Positions 5,879 to 8,905 of a stretch of 8,905 nt of DNA are shown piece after piece. The translations under genes were made by a program, and so were the position numbers. The DNA comes from an uncultured Eubacteriales bacterium. GTDB lineage: Bacteria; Bacillota; Clostridia; Christensenellales; UBA1242. The notes under the pieces are model-generated. The model made no database searches, was not told the DNA's origin, and saw only the letters and a program-made list of their open reading frames with translations. How positions within the stretch are numbered: the stretch's first letter is position 1; every line of letters begins with the position of its first letter. Location: contig CAOQRA010000020.1 of NCBI GenBank assembly GCA_948512295.1, forward strand, positions 9,656 through 18,560, given 5' to 3'.

Positions 5879-6502
5879 GTGAAACCAGAAGAAATCAAAA
5901 GAGAACTTGATAAATTATTCCCGTCGCCGAAATGCGAACTTGATTATACCACGCCGTACGAACTTTTAGTGGCAGTTATTTTGTCTGCACAATGCACCGA
6001 TAAACGCGTATGCCAAGTGACAAGCAAACTTTTTAAAGTCGCAAACACGCCAGAAAAGATGGTTAATCTAAGCCAAGAAGAGCTTGAAACTTTGATTCAC
6101 TCGTGCGGCTTTTATCACAATAAAGCGAAAAACATTTTGAATATGAGTCGCGCTTTAGTGGAAAAATATAATGGAGAGGTGCCAAGCGACAGAGATAAAC
6201 TGGAGGCACTTCCAGGAGTGGGGCGTAAGACAGCAAATGTAGTGATAAGTGAGGCGTTTAAAGGTAATGCTTTTGCGGTGGATACTCATGTACTTCGTGT
6301 ATCAAATAGGTTAGGCCTTGCCGACACCGATGATCCGTTCAAATGTGAGCAGGCGCTTCTTAAGTTCTTCCCAGAAAAATATTGGAGCGAGCTACATCTT
6401 CAAATGGTGCATTTCGGGCGCTATAAATGCAAAGCACAAAAGCCCGACTGCGATGGGTGCACATTTGCGAATATGTGCAGAAATAAAAATAAAGGAAAAT
6501 AA
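5879..6502 (+). CDS. nth: Endonuclease III (DNA glycosylase/AP lyase)
   Basis: This bifunctional base-excision-repair enzyme removes oxidised pyrimidines and nicks the resulting abasic site. The helix-hairpin-helix is LPGVGRKTANVV (111-122), with the Schiff-base lysine Lys117. The catalytic aspartate is Asp135 in AVDTHV. The C-terminal 4Fe-4S cluster ligands follow the classic C-x6-C-x2-C-x5-C spacing: Cys184, Cys191, Cys194 and Cys200. At 207 residues it matches the E. coli protein (211) almost exactly, and the early LLVAVILSAQCTD block (29-41) is also typical. The GTG start lies 2 nt after the lysS stop, so the two are almost certainly one transcript. The link to lysS is genomic only, since the functions are unrelated. 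Confidence 0.96.
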   Translation: MKPEEIKRELDKLFPSPKCELDYTTPYELLVAVILSAQCTDKRVCQVTSKLFKVANTPEKMVNLSQEELETLIHSCGFYHNKAKNILNMSRALVEKYNGEVPSDRDKLEALPGVGRKTANVVISEAFKGNAFAVDTHVLRVSNRLGLADTDDPFKCEQALLKFFPEKYWSELHLQMVHFGRYKCKAQKPDCDGCTFANMCRNKNKGK

Positions 6503-6514
6503 TGAAAAAATCCT

Positions 6515-6571
6515 TTGTCATTCTGGGCGAGTTGCCGCGGAATTTTTCCGACTATGTCGTCAGAATAACAA
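6515..6571. repeat. Dispersed GTCATTCTG repeat, 57-bp inverted dimer between nth and obgE
   Basis: The outer arms are TTGTCATTCTG (6515-6525) and CAGAATAACAA (6561-6571), inverted with one mismatch in 11. The centre is a CGGAA-TTT-TTCCG hairpin (6538-6550). A further half unit, CACGAAGTAGAAGAATTT, follows to about 6595. The element lies in the 112-bp gap inside the apparent operon, so it should be transcribed and can fold in RNA. Confidence 0.65.
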
Positions 6572-6614
6572 GCACGGCACGAAGTAGAAGAATTTAAAAT
6601 TAAAAGGATAGCGA

Positions 6615-7883
6615 GTGTTTTTAGATAGAGTTAAAATTACAATTAAAGCGGGGAATGGTGGAAATGGTGCAACCTCTTTCATCCACACCAAGTTGGTCGC
6701 AAATGGTGGTCCAGACGGCGGCGAGGGTGGAAAAGGTGGCAACATTGTTTTTGTCGCAACCAAAAACATGAATACTCTTTACACTTTTCGATTTAAAAAG
6801 AAGTTTTTGGCTGGCGACGGTGAGAATGGTAGCCAAAAGTTAAAAACTGGTGCGGGCGGCAAAGATGAAAAAATTGAAGTGCCTTGTGGTACTGTTATCA
6901 TAGATGCAAAAACAAATAAAATTATTGCAGATTTACATGATGATGGAAGTGAATATGTAGCACTTAAAGGTGGCAAGGGCGGGCATGGTAATGCGTATTA
7001 TAAATCATCTATAAAACAAGCTCCGCGTTATAGTCAAACTGGAGAAATCACACAAACTCATGAAGTGATTTTAGAGCTTAAAACAATTGCCGATGTAGGG
7101 CTTGTGGGGTTCCCAAATGTGGGTAAATCCACGCTGCTTTCATGTATATCTAATGCGAACCCTAAGATTGCTAATTATCCTTTTACAACGCTTTATCCAA
7201 ATCTTGGAGTTTGTGAGGTAAAAGGACAAACCTTTGTTGTAGCGGATATTCCAGGGCTTATAGAAGGCGCAAGCGAGGGACAAGGCCTTGGTCATTACTT
7301 TTTAAAACATGTAGAACGCGTACGGCTAATATTACATCTGCTTGATGTTAGTGAAAGTGAAGGTAGAGATTTTATAGAGGATTATCGCAAAATCAATGCG
7401 GAACTTAAAAAATACAGCGCAGAACTTGCTAAAACTCCACAAATTGTAGTTTTTTCAAAGGTAGATTTGCTGTTAGACGAAGAATTGCAAGAAAAACGCC
7501 AACGCTTTGACCGTGAAATCGGCGTGTCTCACTTGGAGATTTCTGGTGCGACGATGCAAGGAATTGACGAATTAAAGTTAAAAACGCTGGAAACGCTTTC
7601 ACAACTGCCTAAAAAAGAGCCAATTCAAATAGAAGAACATGATTTCGACTCACGAGATTATACGTCTATCAATATAACTCGCGAAGATGACGGAACTTTT
7701 GTAGTTAGTGGCGGGAAAATCGATAATTTAATTCGTGGTGTAATAGTGGATGACACCTATTCACTTGGATATTTTCAAGCAAAGCTTAAAGAATTTGGCA
7801 TTATGGATATGCTGCGTGAGCGCGGACTTAAGAATGGTGACAGCATAAGAATTAAGGATATTACTTTTGAATACATTGAATAA
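6615..7883 (+). CDS. obgE: Obg-family GTPase (ObgE/CgtA) with OCT domain
   Basis: This essential GTPase acts in late 50S ribosome assembly and the stringent response. The N-terminal glycine-rich Obg fold covers about 1-158 (GNGGNGATSF, GGPDGGEGGKGGN). The G domain starts near 159, with P-loop GFPNVGKS (165-172), switch I YPFTTLYPNLG (188-198) and DIPGL (211-215). The G4 motif reads SKVD (281-284) instead of the usual NKxD, and G5 reads SGAT (310-313) instead of SAxT. The C-terminal OCT domain (about 350-422, ending IRIKDITFEYIE) is complete; this domain is most common in Gram-positive bacteria. The start is GTG at 6615, with AAGGA (6604-6608) 6 nt upstream. At 422 residues it has the usual length. 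Its neighbour yhbY also concerns ribosome assembly, a frequent pairing. Confidence 0.97.
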   Translation: MFLDRVKITIKAGNGGNGATSFIHTKLVANGGPDGGEGGKGGNIVFVATKNMNTLYTFRFKKKFLAGDGENGSQKLKTGAGGKDEKIEVPCGTVIIDAKTNKIIADLHDDGSEYVALKGGKGGHGNAYYKSSIKQAPRYSQTGEITQTHEVILELKTIADVGLVGFPNVGKSTLLSCISNANPKIANYPFTTLYPNLGVCEVKGQTFVVADIPGLIEGASEGQGLGHYFLKHVERVRLILHLLDVSESEGRDFIEDYRKINAELKKYSAELAKTPQIVVFSKVDLLLDEELQEKRQRFDREIGVSHLEISGATMQGIDELKLKTLETLSQLPKKEPIQIEEHDFDSRDYTSINITREDDGTFVVSGGKIDNLIRGVIVDDTYSLGYFQAKLKEFGIMDMLRERGLKNGDSIRIKDITFEYIE

Positions 7884-7889
7884 AAACTT

Positions 7890-7927
7890 TTGTCATTCTG
7901 AGCGTAGCGAAGTATCTCAGAGAACAA
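7890..7927 (+). repeat. Dispersed GTCATTCTGAGCG repeat between obgE and yhbY
   Basis: The copy begins TTGTCATTCTGAGCGTAGCG. It can fold with TCTGAG (7897-7902) paired to CTCAGA (7916-7921) and outer TTGT (7890-7893) paired to ACAA (7924-7927). It lies 6 nt after the obgE stop and 12 nt before the yhbY ribosome binding site. It is inside the transcribed region and has no T-run, so it is more likely an RNA structure or processing site than a terminator. Confidence 0.65.
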
Positions 7928-7953
7928 TTAAGATAATTTAAGGAGCAAATTTT

Positions 7954-8253
7954 ATGATTACAACAAAGCAACGTGCGCAGCTAAGAGGATTAGGCAATGC
8001 GCTTGAGCCTGTTATGCAAATTGGCAAAGAGGGGCTTAGCGAAAATTCATACGAGGCCATTGAGTCGCTTTTAGAAGCACGCGAACTTATAAAAATTAAA
8101 GTTTTAAAAAACTGCGATATGAGGGCTAGAGAAGTCTGTGAAGAAATCGCAAATAAAATAAACGCCGACATTGTGCAAGTTATCGGCGCAAACTTTATTA
8201 TTTATAGAAAATCCAATAAAAAAGGCGTTAAACATATTGAATTACTTATGTGA
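7954..8253 (+). CDS. yhbY: YhbY-family CRM-domain RNA-binding protein
   Basis: The 99-residue protein is a single CRM (chloroplast RNA splicing and ribosome maturation) domain, known in bacteria as YhbY/YqeI and associated with pre-50S particles. The start TTKQRAQLRGLGNALEPVMQIG and the RNA-contacting GxxG loop GKEG (24-27) are characteristic, followed by helices with ARELIKIKVLKN and the C-terminal strand NFIIYRKS. The ribosome binding site AAGGAG (7940-7945) lies 8 nt before the ATG. It follows obgE by 70 nt, the common order in Bacillota, but the nadD, yqeK and rsfS genes that often come next are absent. The next gene is convergent, so the operon probably ends here, although I see no convincing terminator in 8254-8329. 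Confidence 0.93.
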   Translation: MITTKQRAQLRGLGNALEPVMQIGKEGLSENSYEAIESLLEARELIKIKVLKNCDMRAREVCEEIANKINADIVQVIGANFIIYRKSNKKGVKHIELLM

Positions 8254-8329
8254 TTGGTTTTAACTTAAAATTAAGGTATTGCAAAAAATATAAAAGTCAA
8301 ACTAAAAGATAAATTATTTAATTGATATT

Positions 8330-8905
8330 TTATATTACTTCTTCATTTAAGTTTGCGGGTTTGAAAGGTTGAGAATAAGATAGTAGAGCAAATACAAGCA
8401 AAATTGAAGCGAATATACAATAGTATAGATTTGCAGCTATGATAAAACTTGAAAGGAAAAGAAACAGGGCAGAAATTATATAGCCTTTGGCACGACTTGG
8501 ATTAAACGCATAAGAAATGATATCACGAAAGACAAGTTTTTTGTCTTTTTTATATTCCATAGAAACCTCTGGGAAAATGCCATAAGCCTTGTATAGTAAT
8601 GCATAGGTGTCAAACTTATCTAATATCACCACTGTTTTGTCGAAATTTTTTGTAAAAGCTTGTGCATCAAGAGTTGCCGCATATGTGCATATCACCACTT
8701 TTTTAATTTTTGGATCATTTAGCATTAATATAATATTAGTTAAATTGTCTACGGACATTTCGGTAAATTTCAAAAACGGAACCAAAGCAGTTTGTACTTT
8801 TTCGCTATGATTAATCAAAATATATTCTTTTTTCTTTTCCGCAGAAGGATATTTTGATTTGGCCAATTTAAAATAAAAATCAATAGAATTTTTACTTGTG
8901 GCAAG
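8330..8905 (-). CDS. Partial hypothetical protein with two C-terminal membrane segments
   Basis: I do not recognise this protein. The minus-strand frame stays open from the TAA at 8332-8330 to the window edge, giving 191 visible C-terminal residues; the beginning lies outside. The TTG at 8866 that could pass as a start has no ribosome binding site and is probably an internal Leu. The visible N-terminal half is hydrophilic with alternating strands and helices (KKVVICTYAATLDAQAFTKNF, TVVILDKFDTYALLYKA). This order loosely resembles the end of Mrr-like nuclease folds, but no catalytic motif is visible. Two hydrophobic segments close together (about 142-159 and 161-177 of the visible part) form a membrane hairpin, followed by a short polar tail. 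It is convergent with yhbY and has no evident functional link to it. Confidence 0.75.
   Translation of the reverse strand, partial: LATSKNSIDFYFKLAKSKYPSAEKKKEYILINHSEKVQTALVPFLKFTEMSVDNLTNIILMLNDPKIKKVVICTYAATLDAQAFTKNFDKTVVILDKFDTYALLYKAYGIFPEVSMEYKKDKKLVFRDIISYAFNPSRAKGYIISALFLFLSSFIIAANLYYCIFASILLVFALLSYSQPFKPANLNEEVI

Noticed and set aside
8287..8336. AATATAAAA / TTTTATATT inverted repeat between yhbY and the minus-strand gene as a bidirectional terminator
   Set aside because: The stem is entirely A/T, the loop is 32 nt, it overlaps the stop of the minus-strand gene and there is no proper T-run; such pairing is expected by chance in this composition.
8864..8866. TTG as the start of the minus-strand protein at the right edge
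   Set aside because: The frame continues upstream without a stop to the window edge and there is no ribosome binding site, so this is probably an internal leucine of a longer protein.

Overview
This AT-rich window (not counted, but third codon positions and spacers are mostly A/T) looks like core chromosome of a Gram-positive, Clostridia-like member of the Bacillota, probably from an uncultured lineage. The reasons are a SigA-type primary sigma factor, an Obg GTPase with the C-terminal OCT domain, YhbY directly after Obg, strong AGGAG-type ribosome binding sites, and a cysteine-desulfurase-like enzyme paired with a DUF3343 protein. The placement is inferred from gene content and was not tested by any search.

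Layout. (1) 1-1755, plus strand: rpoD, whose first codons may lie before the window, then a coiled-coil C4 zinc-ribbon protein. (2) 1907-3380: a divergent pair, a PLP-dependent class V aminotransferase / cysteine desulfurase on the minus strand and a small DUF3343 protein on the plus strand, sharing a 79-bp promoter region. (3) 3381-3828: a 448-bp spacer full of interspersed repeats and dyads. (4) 3829-4365: a membrane-anchored lytic transglycosylase. (5) 4413-8253: a run of plus-strand housekeeping genes, lysS, nth, obgE and yhbY. lysS and nth are 2 bp apart; repeat copies separate nth from obgE and obgE from yhbY. (6) 8330-8905, minus strand: the C-terminal part of an unrecognised protein with two membrane segments that runs off the window.

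How the genes fit together. Most functions are information processing: transcription initiation (rpoD), tRNA charging (lysS), base excision repair (nth) and ribosome assembly (obgE, yhbY). The desulfurase/DUF3343 pair is the most likely dedicated metabolic unit, plausibly for sulfur or selenium transfer, but no selD, yedF or other selenium gene is visible. The transglycosylase acts on the cell wall.

The strongest non-genic signal is a family of GTCATTCTGAGCG repeats in five intergenic locations, two of them inside the apparent lysS-yhbY operon. No CRISPR array, transposase, tRNA or rRNA was seen. I did not find a clearly new multi-gene system. The best leads are the desulfurase/DUF3343 pair, the repeat family, a divergent LysRS active site, and the leader region of the transglycosylase gene.
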